Shown here: positions 27,392 through 37,089 of the stretch, piece after piece
Position numbering within the stretch: the stretch's first letter is position 1
Layout of the letters: the number at the start of each line of letters is the position of its first letter
Source: Streptomyces spiramyceticus
Lineage (GTDB): Bacteria > Actinomycetota > Actinomycetes > Streptomycetales > Streptomycetaceae
DNA: 64,000 nt
Direction of reading: 5' to 3'
Assembly: GCF_028807635.1 (NCBI RefSeq)
Contig: NZ_JARBAX010000002.1
Span: forward strand, 1,798,001 to 1,862,000
The notes under the pieces: generated by a model
What the model was told of the DNA's origin: nothing
What the model saw: the letters and a program-made list of their open reading frames with translations, nothing else
The model's database searches: none
Made by a program: the position numbers and the translations under genes

Positions 27392-27946
27392 GTGAGCGAC
27401 ATCCACGAGGCCCTGGATCGCGCAGAGCGCGAGGTCTTCACCCGTGAGCCGCCCAAGAGCCTCCAGGCCCGCGTGAACTTCCTGCTGGGCAAACTCAAGA
27501 CGACCAAGGCCGTGGCCCAGGAGCTCGGGGTCACCCAGCGCTCAGTGGAGCGCTACCTCAGGGGCGAGCGGAAGAAGCCGCCGAAGGACATCGCGGACCG
27601 GATCGACACCGCTGTCCGCGCCCGCTGGCAGCCCCAGGTGCGCAAGCGCCGCCGCAAGCAGGCCGCCACCAGCACCGGGATCACCGTCGAGACCCGCGCC
27701 CGCTTCGGCTACACCGCGCCGGTCGGCACGACCGACGACGGCCGGATGCGCCGCCTCACCGTGCACCTGCCCCCGGCGTACGCGAACCGTCTCTTCGAGG
27801 CCCAGCAGCAGGGGGCCAGCGACCAGCAGTTGCGCGAAATCGTCGCTGAGGGACTTCAAGAGATCTATTTCAAAGACGGTGGACGCCGCGCCGACAACCT
27901 CGAAGTCGCATTCACCGACGTCGACTATTTCGACGTCTCCTTCTAA
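27392..27946 (+). CDS. tpg: Telomere terminal protein Tpg
   Basis: A 184-aa protein of exactly the usual Tpg length. It has an N-terminal helix-turn-helix (KAVAQELGVTQRSVERYLRG), a basic middle (KRRRKQ), the conserved ARFGYTAPVGTTDDGRMRR, the amphipathic LPPAYANRLFEAQQQ segment and the C-terminal EIYFKDGGRRADNLEVAF. Tpg primes DNA synthesis at, and becomes covalently bound to, the 5' ends of linear Streptomyces chromosomes and plasmids. GTG 27392 is preceded by GGGGAG. It forms an operon with tap. Both appear functional, unlike the second tpg at 18.5 kb. Confidence 0.92.
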   Translation: MSDIHEALDRAEREVFTREPPKSLQARVNFLLGKLKTTKAVAQELGVTQRSVERYLRGERKKPPKDIADRIDTAVRARWQPQVRKRRRKQAATSTGITVETRARFGYTAPVGTTDDGRMRRLTVHLPPAYANRLFEAQQQGASDQQLREIVAEGLQEIYFKDGGRRADNLEVAFTDVDYFDVSF

Positions 27947-27984
27947 TAGCGGAGAGAAACCTTCTATGCCCGGAGGATTAAGCG

Positions 27985-28060
27985 ATGTGACTTAGCGCGC
28001 TACTTGGCCAGTTAGCGCTGGAGTTGGTAGCGTGAGCGCTTCGATTGGCGCGCAGGGTAG
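27985..28060. repeat. Cluster of short palindromes after tpg
   Basis: Within 75 bases the words TAGCGCGCTA, TTAGCGCT, GTAGCGTGAGCGC and GGCGCGC occur, giving overlapping dyads around an AGCGC core. It may be the tap-tpg transcription end or a protein-binding cluster. No U-tract follows. Confidence 0.3.
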
Positions 28061-28124
28061 CCCTCGGCGCTCTGCTACAGCCCACCGACACTGGATGTCA
28101 GTGCCTCTTGGCACCATGGCGATC

Positions 28125-28781
28125 ATGAGTCACAACATCGCCTACTCCACCGCCGACAAGGCCGACGTCTTGGCCTTCCTGGGCAGCAACGGCAACCTCA
28201 CGTCGGACCAGCGACGCACTCTCGACGACATCCGCGAGTACGCCCAGGCCCATCAGGACTCCCTCGACCACCAGGGCGTCGACTGGGGCCTGTCCATCCC
28301 TGACGCTCTCGATCACCTCCTCGCCGGGCGCACCGACTCGGACGCAGAGTGTGCGGGCAATGCCTACAACTCCGCTGTGCAGCACATCATCGACCGCAAC
28401 GCTTCCGACCCCTACGACCTGGGCACCTACTCCAAGCCCTCGACGTTCTTCGGCCTGGTGGACGATGAGATGCGCCGCCTCGGCGTGCCCGCCGACCAAC
28501 TAGCTCACGACTACCTATACGGCGGGCTGCCCGACGACTTCCCTCACATCCCGCACTCGATAGACGGCTACCCAGCCATCGGCCACCTGCCGCTGGCCAA
28601 GACCAAGGCCGCCGCCGACGCCTACCGCGCCGTCCTGAACCGGATGGACCCGGACTTCCGGTACGAAGTCCAAAAACTCATCGACAAGCTCGACTTCGAG
28701 CACGACGAGTGGGCCAGCCGTCAGGGGGACTACTGGAAGGACAAGCACACCCAGGACACGCTCTTCTTCAAGCTCACCTGA
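28125..28781 (+). CDS. Uncharacterised soluble protein, DUF7691-like
   Basis: A 218-aa acidic soluble protein from ATG 28125 (MSHNIAYST); an in-frame ATG at 28032 would add 31 unlikely residues. The sequence has GVDWGLSIPDALDHLLAG near residue 55, and YGGLPDDFPHIPHSIDGYPAIGHLP followed by an amphipathic helix to the end. This pattern recalls the Streptomyces DUF7691 family, whose role is unknown. The assignment is tentative. It stands alone after tap-tpg and before IS1182. Confidence 0.55.
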   Translation: MSHNIAYSTADKADVLAFLGSNGNLTSDQRRTLDDIREYAQAHQDSLDHQGVDWGLSIPDALDHLLAGRTDSDAECAGNAYNSAVQHIIDRNASDPYDLGTYSKPSTFFGLVDDEMRRLGVPADQLAHDYLYGGLPDDFPHIPHSIDGYPAIGHLPLAKTKAAADAYRAVLNRMDPDFRYEVQKLIDKLDFEHDEWASRQGDYWKDKHTQDTLFFKLT

Positions 28782-28934
28782 CTGATCAGTGGGGACGCAC
28801 GAGGTCCGCCGGGCCAGCCCGGCGGACCGCTTCTCGTCTGCAGGCCGGACGGGCTCTTCTGCTCGCCAGTACCTTGATGAGTGGCGCGACGGGCGGGCTC
28901 ACCAGTGGACCGCGGCCTGACTTCATCGACATGA

Positions 28935-30771
28935 GGGGCCCTGGCCGGGCGGGATGCTGTTGGTTTATTCGGGGCTCTGCTGCTTCCTCGCCCCGTCGAT
29001 CGTCTGATCGGCGGGGCGAAGTCGTGTGAAGTGGCTGGTGCGGGTGCGGGCTCGTGGTTGGCCGGTGAGGTGGGCGTCGATGCGGGCGAGGTTGATCGCG
29101 GCGCCGGTGAGCTGGTGCTGGAGGCTGCTCTTCGAGAGGCCGCGGTAGCGGGATCTGCGCAGGTCGCAGCGCTGGACACCCTGGGAGATGGTGCCCTCGA
29201 CCCCCGCCCGGACCTTGTAGCGTTCCTTCCACGCGTCGGTCTTCTGCTCGGCCCGTGCCGTCTGGAGTGCGTGGTGTTCGTCGTGATGGCGCAGTCGCAG
29301 CTCGCGGCGTTCCGCGGTGGGCGAGTTGATGCACTCCTGTCGCACCGGGCAGGGCCTGCAGTCGCGCATGGAGAACCGCACCCGCAGCACGGACTGTCCC
29401 TTCTGGGAGAGCCGTTCACTCCAGGTGATGCTGGTCTTGCCGCCGGGGCAGACGGCCTGCTTGATGTTCCAGTCGATGGTGAACGCGTCCTGGCCGAAGC
29501 CGCTGTTCGCGGTGGCCTGGGCGCTGTTGTCGGTCTGGAAGGGGCCGTGCAGAGCGATGCCGTGCTCGCGTCGGGCGCTGACCAGGGCGGCACCGGTGGG
29601 ATAGCCGGCATCGACCCAGTGCTCGCCCGGGGCGCAGTCACGTGCGGCGAGCTGGGTGTGGATCGTCTCGGCCATCGTCCGGTCGGAGACGGTGGCCGTC
29701 GTCGTGGCGACGTTCGTGATCAGGTTCGGGGTGTCCGGCTCGCAGGTCTCGGTGAGGTGGACCTTGTAGCCGTCCCACATCGTGTCGCGTTTGACGCTGC
29801 CGCGGGCGTCGGTGTCATAGGGGGTGACCAGGCGTAACGCGCCCGGCGGCCGGTCTTTTGGGCCCCGCCGCCTCACCTCGCCGTCCACGTGATGGAAGCT
29901 CTGGACCCACACCTGCCGAAGCGTTTCCACCTCGGCGAGCCCGCGCAGCCCGGCGGGGGTGCCGGGCGCGAAGACGGCCGCCAGCAGGCGTGTCCCGTCC
30001 CGGCCGATCCGCGTCCCCACCTCGTCCCGTTTCACACGGCCGGCGGGAAACCGGCTGTCCTCCGCCCTGGTCGCGTAGTGCCGGAACCAGTCCGGCTCGG
30101 CGACACCTGCCAGCCAGTCCGGGGCCGCCTGCGCCAGCGCGTTCAACGCCGCCCGCAGAGTCTCCGCCACCATCTCCAGCCAGCACAGCGCACGCGCCGA
30201 GGACAGCACATGCGTGGAATCCGTGCGGGCCCGGCCCGCACGCTTGAGCAGTCCCTTCTCCCGGGCCGCCGCGAGGACACCGTCCAGCACTCGGCGCCCG
30301 CCGTCCGCCCCGGCCAGCCGGTCCCGGAACTCCGACAGCACCGAGAAGTCGAAGCCCGTATCGTCCAGTTCCAGGCCGAGTGCGTACTTGACGTCGATCC
30401 GCGCCCGCACCGCCTCCGCGGCCTGCCGGTCGGTCAGCCCCTCCACGAACTGCAACACCGACACCAGCGCCAGCCCGGCCGGTGACCAGGCAGGACGTCC
30501 CCGGGCAGGGAAGAGATCAGCGAACTCCTCGTCCGTGAACAGCGGCCCCAGCTCATCCCGCAGCCGGATCGCCAGGCTCCCCTTCGGAAACGCGGCCCGA
30601 GCCACCCGCACCGTCTCCGCCGGGATCTCCCCAGACCCCTTCGGCTGCATCGACATCCGCACCCACCCCAAACGACAACGTCGGCCTTCAAGACCACAAC
30701 CAGGTCTTGAAGGCCGACGTCACGCGAGGCCCCGAATAAACCAACAGCATCCGGGCGGGTCAGGGCCCCAG
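28935..30771 (-). mobile_element. IS1182-family insertion sequence
   Basis: Imperfect terminal inverted repeats of roughly 40 bases (GGGGCCCTG, then GATGCTGTTGGTTTATTC and GGGGC) occupy about 28935-28975 and 30728-30771 and enclose one intact transposase gene. No obvious target duplication is visible. The element sits between the DUF7691-like gene and a small hypothetical gene. Confidence 0.75.
28965..30656 (-). CDS. IS1182-family transposase
   Basis: A 563-aa full-length transposase. The N-terminal DUF772 region has ARAAFPKGSLAIRLRDELG and SVLQFVEGLTDRQAAEAVRA. The DDE core has LKRAGRARTDSTHVLSS, VKRDTMWDGYKVHLTETC, HWVDAGYPTGAALVSARREH, the Cys-rich CRPCPVRQECI, and YKVRAGVEGTISQGV with the catalytic Glu. 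It is intact and probably active. ATG 30656 is chosen over an upstream in-frame start because it fits the family; a second ATG lies two codons on. Confidence 0.88.
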   Translation of the reverse strand: MSMQPKGSGEIPAETVRVARAAFPKGSLAIRLRDELGPLFTDEEFADLFPARGRPAWSPAGLALVSVLQFVEGLTDRQAAEAVRARIDVKYALGLELDDTGFDFSVLSEFRDRLAGADGGRRVLDGVLAAAREKGLLKRAGRARTDSTHVLSSARALCWLEMVAETLRAALNALAQAAPDWLAGVAEPDWFRHYATRAEDSRFPAGRVKRDEVGTRIGRDGTRLLAAVFAPGTPAGLRGLAEVETLRQVWVQSFHHVDGEVRRRGPKDRPPGALRLVTPYDTDARGSVKRDTMWDGYKVHLTETCEPDTPNLITNVATTTATVSDRTMAETIHTQLAARDCAPGEHWVDAGYPTGAALVSARREHGIALHGPFQTDNSAQATANSGFGQDAFTIDWNIKQAVCPGGKTSITWSERLSQKGQSVLRVRFSMRDCRPCPVRQECINSPTAERRELRLRHHDEHHALQTARAEQKTDAWKERYKVRAGVEGTISQGVQRCDLRRSRYRGLSKSSLQHQLTGAAINLARIDAHLTGQPRARTRTSHFTRLRPADQTIDGARKQQSPE

Positions 30772-30879
30772 CGTGCGTCCGTGGGGGGGAACGTGCACGC
30801 GTCGACCGGCACAACGTTGCGCCCGTCGATCAGTCACGCCCCCGCTGCGCTGTCAGTGGTGGGTGCGATGCTTTCGGGT

Positions 30880-31149
30880 ATGGACGAGCAGATCATGCGG
30901 GGGCGTGTCTACGGAGCGGACCACGACGATCCCGACCCCGGCCCCAAACTCGGGCACGCCTATGTCGAACTGGTCGGCGGGCCGCTCGACGGCCTGCTCC
31001 TGGACGTCACCGGCTGGACCGAGGAGCAGTTGCACGAGGGCGCTGCCCTGGTCACCGAGATTGGCCGCTACGGGCCCGGCGGGCGGGCCTTGTACGGGCC
31101 GAGGAACACAGACCCGCAACGATACGACTGGGCGGGCGATACTCCATGA
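30880..31149 (+). CDS. Small hypothetical protein, 89 aa
   Basis: An acidic 89-aa protein from ATG 30880. The central motif HAYVELVGGPLDGLLLDVTGW resembles short Streptomyces proteins of unknown function that carry a GGPxDG motif. No signal or membrane helix is seen. The start has a weak ribosome-binding site. It lies immediately right of IS1182. Confidence 0.5.
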   Translation: MDEQIMRGRVYGADHDDPDPGPKLGHAYVELVGGPLDGLLLDVTGWTEEQLHEGAALVTEIGRYGPGGRALYGPRNTDPQRYDWAGDTP

Positions 31150-31440
31150 TCCCCCCCCACAAGCCGGGGACGAGAATCGAACTCGGGTCTGAGCTTGGGA
31201 ATTGCCGGGCGATCAAAGGTAATTAGGGCTTTCACATGCGACGATACCGATCAGATCTTGCCGCCCGGCGTGATCGTCCTGCCATTCTCCCGGGGTTCCC
31301 TGCCCCATCGGGCACGCATCGGGCGCGGGCTGCAGGCGATGAGGCAGGCATGAGTAGATCAGAATCGTGGCTGAAGTACCCGGGGAGAGTTGAGTACTTG
31401 CGCTCTGGTCGGTTCTGGGGTGAGCCGGGACGCTTGGGCC

Positions 31441-31851
31441 ATGCGACAACGACTGATGAAGCTTGTTCCCCAGCTGTTGGCGATCCTCGTGCTGGCTGTG
31501 GTGACGGTGGCGGTGTGGGCTGCCTGGCTGGGCTGGGACCAGCATCGTGATGTGCAGCCTGATGGTTCGACGACCGGCCCGTACGAGACGTGGCAGGTGA
31601 TCGGGCTGGTGCTGTCTCTGCTGGCACTGGTGTACTGGGCGGCGTCCCGGCGCTACATCGCAGGCGCTGTGCTCGGCATCACGGTCGGCCTGACCGGTGC
31701 CGCCTATTACGACTGGTCGGACGACTCCAGCGGCCTCTTTATGGTCGGCGTGGGGATGGTCATGGTGGGGAGCCTCGTCGTGACCGCCGCCGTTTCCGCC
31801 GTGATCGCCTTTGTGAAACGAGACCAAGGCCCCCCGACAGTCGCCGCTTAG
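31441..31851 (+). CDS. Small integral membrane protein, 136 aa
   Basis: Four hydrophobic helices are visible: VPQLLAILVLAVVTVAVWAAW, WQVIGLVLSLLALVYWAA, YIAGAVLGITVGLTGAAY and LFMVGVGMVMVGSLVVTAAV, with short charged ends. ATG 31441 (MRQRLMKL) places a basic N-terminus before the first helix. There is no recognisable family. It directly precedes the FG-GAP remnant with no gap, but that gene has lost its start. Confidence 0.6.
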   Translation: MRQRLMKLVPQLLAILVLAVVTVAVWAAWLGWDQHRDVQPDGSTTGPYETWQVIGLVLSLLALVYWAASRRYIAGAVLGITVGLTGAAYYDWSDDSSGLFMVGVGMVMVGSLVVTAAVSAVIAFVKRDQGPPTVAA

Positions 31852-31854
31852 GCC

Positions 31855-32671
31855 CTGCTGGGCAGCACCACCGGCGCGGTCGCGGGCGACCTCAGTGGCG
31901 ACGGCGCGGCCGAGCGCCTGTACCCGCGAGGGACCACCGACGACCCCGCCGGCGTGATCTCCTACATCAGGTGGACCGGCGGCAGCACGTACGTGACCAC
32001 GGAGCTGACCGGCGTGGACGGGGACACAGCCGCCGTCGGCGACATCAACGGCGACGGGTACGGCGACCTCGTCGTGGGCGCCCCCCCAGGATCCGGGCAG
32101 CGACAGGACCGGCGGGCACAAGGGCGGCCAGCTCACCGTCTGGTGCGGCGGCCCCACCGGCCCCGCGCCGGCGCAGCGGCCCACCGTCGTCCACCAGGAC
32201 ACCACCGGTGTCCCCGGCGATGGTGAGAGCGCTGACGGCTTCGGCGTGAGCGTGGCCGTCGGTGACATCGACAAGGACGGATACGCGGACGTCGCCGTGG
32301 GAGCCCCCTACGAAGACCTGGCCGGCAGCGCCGACGCGGGGGCGGTCACCGTCTTGTACGGCTCGAAGGCCGGCCTGACCACCACACGGGCCCGCATGAT
32401 CACGCAGGACACCGCGGGCGTGCCCGGGGCCCCGGAGCGCTACGACTACTTCGGTCACGCGGTCACCCTCAGCGACCTGACCGGCGACGGCCGATCCGAC
32501 TTGGTCGTCGGGGCACCGGAGGAGAACAGCTACGGCATGGTGACCGTGCTGCGCGGCGCCGCCTCCGGGCTTTCCACCAGCGGGGTGGTATCGATCACCG
32601 GCACAGCGGCCGGGCTGTCCGGCGCGTCCCAGGAGTGGTTCGGCATGGTCCTACCGGACGCCGCACGCTGA
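31855..32671 (+). pseudogene. FG-GAP (integrin-like) repeat protein, broken
   Basis: Plus-strand frames encode beta-propeller repeats with the calcium-binding signature DxNGDGxxDLVVGAP: VGDINGDGYGDLVVGAP, VGDIDKDGYADVAVGAPYED and LSDLTGDGRSDLVVGAPEEN. A frameshift lies near 32095. The signal peptide and first repeats are absent and the last repeats are cut at 32671. Intact relatives are large secreted or wall-associated Streptomyces proteins. Confidence 0.75.
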
Positions 32672-32870
32672 CGCACCGCCATCTTCCACGTAGGCAGGAC
32701 GAACCAGGGCATCTGCAGGTGCACGCAGTACGCCGACTCGCTGTTGCGAGCTTCAGTCCCTTTCGGCCCCTGTTCTGACGAGCGTCCTGGCTCTGTGCTG
32801 CTGCTCCCGGCGGCGCTCGCGGTCAGGGACTGAAGACTTCAGTCCCTGACTCCCCGCCCTGTCGCCTCTG

Positions 32871-33966
32871 AAAGAGCGTTTTGTCCCGGCGAGGTTGTTT
32901 GGTTCGAGGTTCAGGTGTCGCGCCAGTTGGGGGTGGATTCGCGGGTGAGTCTGCGGCTTATGAGGTCGATCATCGCGACGTGGATTATGGCTTCGGAGCG
33001 GTGGGGGTGGGTTTCGTAGTCGCGGGCGAGTCGGCGGTGGTGCATTAGCCAGCCGAAGGTCCGCTCGACAACCCAGCGTCGGGGGATGACTTTGAATCCT
33101 TTGACGCCTGGGTCGCGTTGTACGACCTCGACGTCGATGCCCAGACGTGCGCCGTGGTCGATGGCTTTGGTGCGGTAGCCGGTGTCGGCCCATGCTTTGG
33201 TCACGCGGGGGTGGGTGGCGGCGATGTGTGACATCAGGTGCATGCCGCCGACGTTGTCGGAAACGCTCGCCGCGGTGACCCAGACGGCTAGGAGCAGGCC
33301 GAGGGTGTCGACCCCGATGTGGCGCTTGCGGCCTGCGATTTTCTTGCCGGCGTCGATGCCCTGGCCCACCGCGGGTACGTTCGCGGAGGTCTTCACACTC
33401 TGCGCGTCCAGTACGCAGGCGGTTGGCTCGCTGTCGCGGCCTTCGGTCTCTCGCACCAGACGACGAAGGAGACCGTTGAGCCGGTCGAAGACGCCTTCTT
33501 TCTGCCAGGCGGCGAAGTAGCCGTAGACCGTTTCCCACGGCGCGAAGTCGTGGGGCAGGTAGCGCCAGGGGATCCCGGTCCGGTCGACGTAGAGGATCGC
33601 GTCCATGATCCGACGCAGGTCGTGCTCGGGCGGCCGGCCGATGTCCAGGCCCTTGCCTCTGCGCTCGGCCCGCCAGGTGGTGAATGTGGGCCCGATCAGT
33701 TCCCAGCGTGCATCCGAGAGGTCACTGGGATACGGGCGTTGTCGCGTCATGTTTCGGTAGTACCGTCGGGCAGTCCGTCTCTCCAGGGCGCAAATGGCGC
33801 CAAGCGGGGGCGCCTTGGGATCAGACAGGAGCGAACCGAAGGAAACGGGCTACCGAAGGAAAGCACCTGTCCCATCCGTCACATGGAGCACCTCTGCCCC
33901 ATCAGCCCTCATCGACTCGCCCTTTGAAGCCTCACCAAACAACCTCGCCGGGACAAAACGCTCTTT
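32871..33966 (-). mobile_element. IS5-type element A (complete)
   Basis: Perfect 33-bp inverted repeats (32871-32903 and 33934-33966, beginning AAAGAGCGTTTTGTCCCGG) bound a 1096-bp element with one full transposase gene. Its right end stops one base from the left repeat of element B. Confidence 0.88.
32911..33750 (-). CDS. IS5-family transposase (element A)
   Basis: A 279-aa DDE transposase. The DUF4096 start has YPSDLSDARWELIGP and the tract ILYVDRTGIPWRYLPHDFAPWETV. The DDE core has CVLDAQSVKTSANVPAVG with the first Asp, AWADTGYRTKAIDHG with the second, and RRWVVERTFGWLMHHRRLARD with the Glu. It is full-length and intact, ATG 33750. It is clearly related to the element B transposase but not identical. 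Confidence 0.88.
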   Translation of the reverse strand: MTRQRPYPSDLSDARWELIGPTFTTWRAERRGKGLDIGRPPEHDLRRIMDAILYVDRTGIPWRYLPHDFAPWETVYGYFAAWQKEGVFDRLNGLLRRLVRETEGRDSEPTACVLDAQSVKTSANVPAVGQGIDAGKKIAGRKRHIGVDTLGLLLAVWVTAASVSDNVGGMHLMSHIAATHPRVTKAWADTGYRTKAIDHGARLGIDVEVVQRDPGVKGFKVIPRRWVVERTFGWLMHHRRLARDYETHPHRSEAIIHVAMIDLISRRLTRESTPNWRDT

Positions 33967-33967
33967 G

Positions 33968-35092
33968 AGAGGTCGTTTTCTCCCGGTGTTTCATCCCGGA
34001 ATCCGCGATTGATGCGGCTTTGTGGGGTCGCGCCAGGAGATGGTGGCCTCGCCGGTGAGGCGGCGGGCCATCAGATCGGTCATGGCGAGCTGGATCATGG
34101 CTTCGGAGCGGGCGGGGACGGTCTCGTAGTCGCGGGCGAGACGTCGGTGGAGCATGAGCCAGCCGTAGGTCCGCTCCACCGCCCACCGCTTCGGTATGGG
34201 GCTGAAGCCCCTGGTCCCGGGCGCGCGTTGGACGATTTCCAGGTCGATGCCCAGCGTTGCTGCGTGTTCGACGAAGTGCTGGCGGTAGCCCCCGTCAACC
34301 CACACCTTGCGGACGGTGGGGTGGTCGGCGGCGACCTGGCCGAGGAGGTGGGTGCCGGCCACAGAGTCCTGGACGCTGGCCGCGGTGACCAGCACTGCCA
34401 ACAGCAGACCGAGTGTGTCGGTGACGATGCTGCGCTTTCTGCCCACGATCCTCTTGCCCGCGTCAATGCCCTGACTCACAGCGGGAACGTTCGTGGAGGT
34501 CTTCACGCTCTGGGCGTCGATCACACAGGCCGACGGGTCGGCCCGTCGGCCTTCCTGCTGCCGCACCAACTCCCTGAGCAGACCGTTGAGCTGGGCGAAC
34601 ACGCCATCCTTCTGCCACTTGGCGAGGTAACCGTAGACAGTTTCCCAGGGCGGGAAGTCGTGCGGCAGGTAGCGCCACTGAACCCCGGTGCGGTCCACGT
34701 ACAAGATCGCGTTGAGAATCTCGCGCAGGTCATGCCCGGGTGGGCGTCCGATGTCTAGGGCATGCCGGCGTCGCTCGGCCCGCCAGGCCGTCAGGACCGG
34801 CTCGACCAGCTCCCAGCGGGCATCGGACAGATCACTCGGATACGCACGACGTTCCTCCATGACCTGGACGTACCGCCCGCAGGCGAGTGCGCCCAGGCGC
34901 GCGTTCTGCCTCGTCGAAGCACGTAACCGGTACGGGCGTCTTGGAATGAGACAGGCGTAAGCCGTCTCCCACCTCAGCTGTCACCCCATCCAGCCCTTGA
35001 GTCCCTAACCCAACCGACCGTCCCGCCAGCACCACACCATCGCAGTGCAGAAAGCAGGAGAAAGCACCGCACTAAAGATGAAAACGACCTCT
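33968..35092 (-). mobile_element. IS5-type element B (complete)
   Basis: Perfect 13-bp inverted repeats (AGAGGTCGTTTTC at 33968-33980 and its complement at 35080-35092) bound a 1125-bp element containing one transposase gene. Confidence 0.82.
33991..34860 (-). CDS. IS5-family transposase (element B)
   Basis: A 289-aa paralogue of the element A enzyme with the same architecture: YPSDLSDARWELVEPV, VDRTGVQWRYLPHDFPPWET, ACVIDAQSVKTSTNVPAVSQ, VWVDGGYRQHFVEH and RWAVERTYGWLMLHRRLARD. All three catalytic acids are in place. ATG 34860. It is probably active. Confidence 0.88.
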   Translation of the reverse strand: MEERRAYPSDLSDARWELVEPVLTAWRAERRRHALDIGRPPGHDLREILNAILYVDRTGVQWRYLPHDFPPWETVYGYLAKWQKDGVFAQLNGLLRELVRQQEGRRADPSACVIDAQSVKTSTNVPAVSQGIDAGKRIVGRKRSIVTDTLGLLLAVLVTAASVQDSVAGTHLLGQVAADHPTVRKVWVDGGYRQHFVEHAATLGIDLEIVQRAPGTRGFSPIPKRWAVERTYGWLMLHRRLARDYETVPARSEAMIQLAMTDLMARRLTGEATISWRDPTKPHQSRIPG

Positions 35093-35268
35093 GAATCGGC
35101 GTTTCGGCCCAGAGACGCGCGGGGGTGGGCGCTGCGGCCCCGTGCAGTCGGGCTCAGCGCGCTGTGGCCCGCCAGTTGTCGTACGGTCTGGCGGAAGGCC
35201 GCTTCGGAACCTGTCAACGTGTTCAAGGCAGGTAGTCCGGGCTATTGCTGTGCCACGAGGGCTTTCTG

Positions 35269-35817
<549 letters not shown>

Positions 35818-35851
35818 TACGCGAGAGTACCTATAGGCATAGGGCCGCCTA

Positions 35852-37004
35852 GTGTCCTGCGCCAATAGTTGATCGTTAGTTGTTGTGTGACTTCTGCTGC
35901 TGGTGCGTCAGTTCCTCGTCGGGGCCCGAAGCTGGAACCGCTGCTGCTCTGTGATGAGGAGCGGGCGGTGTTGGAGCGGTGGACGCGTCGGGCGACGTCG
36001 GCCCAGGCGCTGGCCCTGCGCGCACGGATTGTGCTGGCGTGCGCGGGGCCGGAGGTGCCGCCGATCGTGGCGGTCGCCCGGGATCTGCGGGTGACCGCGG
36101 ACACGGTCCGCAAGTGGCGGCGGCGGTTCCTCGCCGAGCGGCTGGACGGGCTGGTGGACGAGCCCCGCCCCGGCCGGCCGCCCAGCATCAGCATCGACCA
36201 GGTGGAGTCGGTCGTGGTCACGACGCTGGAGGACCTCCCGAAGAACGCCACCCACTGGTCGCGTAAGTCGATGGCGGACCGCAGCGGTCTGTCGAAGTCC
36301 ACCGTCGGCCGGATCTGGCGGAAGTTCCAGCTCAAGCCGCACCTGGCGGACACGTTCAAGCTGTCGACGGACCCGTTGTTCGTGGAGAAGGTCTACGACG
36401 TCGTCGGCCTGTACTTCAACCCGCCCGAGGGCGCGGTGGTGCTCTCGGTGGACGAGAAGTCCCAAATTCAGGCGCTGGACCGGTCCCAGCCGGTCCTGCC
36501 GATAATGCCCGGGATGCCCGAACGGCGCACCCACGACTACGTCCGCAACGGCCTGACCACCTTGTTCGCCGCTTTCGATGTCGCCACCGGTGAGGTCATC
36601 AGCGCCCTGCACCGCCGGCACCGGGCGGCCGAGTTCAAGAAGTTCCTGGTCAGGATCGACAAGGAGGTCCCCGCACATCTCCAGGTCCACCTGATCTGTG
36701 ACAACTACGGCACCCACAAGACCCCGGCGATCAGAACGTGGCTGGCCAAACACCCCCGTTTCCAGCTGCATTTCACCCCGACCGGCTCCTCGTGGATCAA
36801 CCAGGTCGAGCGGTGGTTCGGCTTCCTGGCCGACCAGATGATCCGTCGCGGCGCACACAAGAACGTCCAAGCCCTCGAAGCCGACATCCGCAAGTGGGTC
36901 AAGAACTGGAACGAAGACCCCAAGCCGTTCATCTGGACCAAGACAGCCGAGGAGATCCTCGCCTCGCTCGCCCGTTTCTGCCGACGAATCTCGGCGCAGG
37001 ACAC
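35852..37004 (+). mobile_element. IS630-family element, copy 1
   Basis: Terminal repeats GTGTCCTGCGCC at the left and GGCGCAGGACAC at the right, each preceded or followed by TA (35850-35851 and 37005-37006), which is the expected IS630 TA target duplication. The element is 1153 bp with one intact transposase frame. Confidence 0.88.
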
Positions 37005-37089
37005 TAGCTGCGTGTCGCCCCGGCGCGGCGCGCAACTGAGCAAGCATGGCGGCACGCCGGTGTCGTGCCGCCCTAGAATGAGCCGGTGA
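35887..37089 (+). CDS. IS630-family transposase
   Basis: A 400-aa protein from GTG 35887. The N-terminal helix-turn-helix pair has RRATSAQALALRARIVLACA and LRVTADTVRKWRRRFLAERL. The DDE core has VVLSVDEKSQIQALDRSQP with the first Asp, VHLICDNYGTHKTPAI with the second, and HFTPTGSSWINQVERWFG with the Glu. The reading frame passes through the right terminal repeat (ISAQDTS) and ends about 28 codons beyond the IS, so the C-terminal tail is encoded by flanking DNA at this site. Confidence 0.88.
   Translation: MTSAAGASVPRRGPKLEPLLLCDEERAVLERWTRRATSAQALALRARIVLACAGPEVPPIVAVARDLRVTADTVRKWRRRFLAERLDGLVDEPRPGRPPSISIDQVESVVVTTLEDLPKNATHWSRKSMADRSGLSKSTVGRIWRKFQLKPHLADTFKLSTDPLFVEKVYDVVGLYFNPPEGAVVLSVDEKSQIQALDRSQPVLPIMPGMPERRTHDYVRNGLTTLFAAFDVATGEVISALHRRHRAAEFKKFLVRIDKEVPAHLQVHLICDNYGTHKTPAIRTWLAKHPRFQLHFTPTGSSWINQVERWFGFLADQMIRRGAHKNVQALEADIRKWVKNWNEDPKPFIWTKTAEEILASLARFCRRISAQDTSCVSPRRGAQLSKHGGTPVSCRPRMSR

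Noticed and set aside
31152..31180. tRNA-like T-arm on the minus strand (GAGTTCGATTCTC with CCCCGGCT)
   Set aside because: Only a T-arm-like piece exists, with no D-arm or anticodon arm upstream, so it was not annotated; it could be another tRNA 3' relic.
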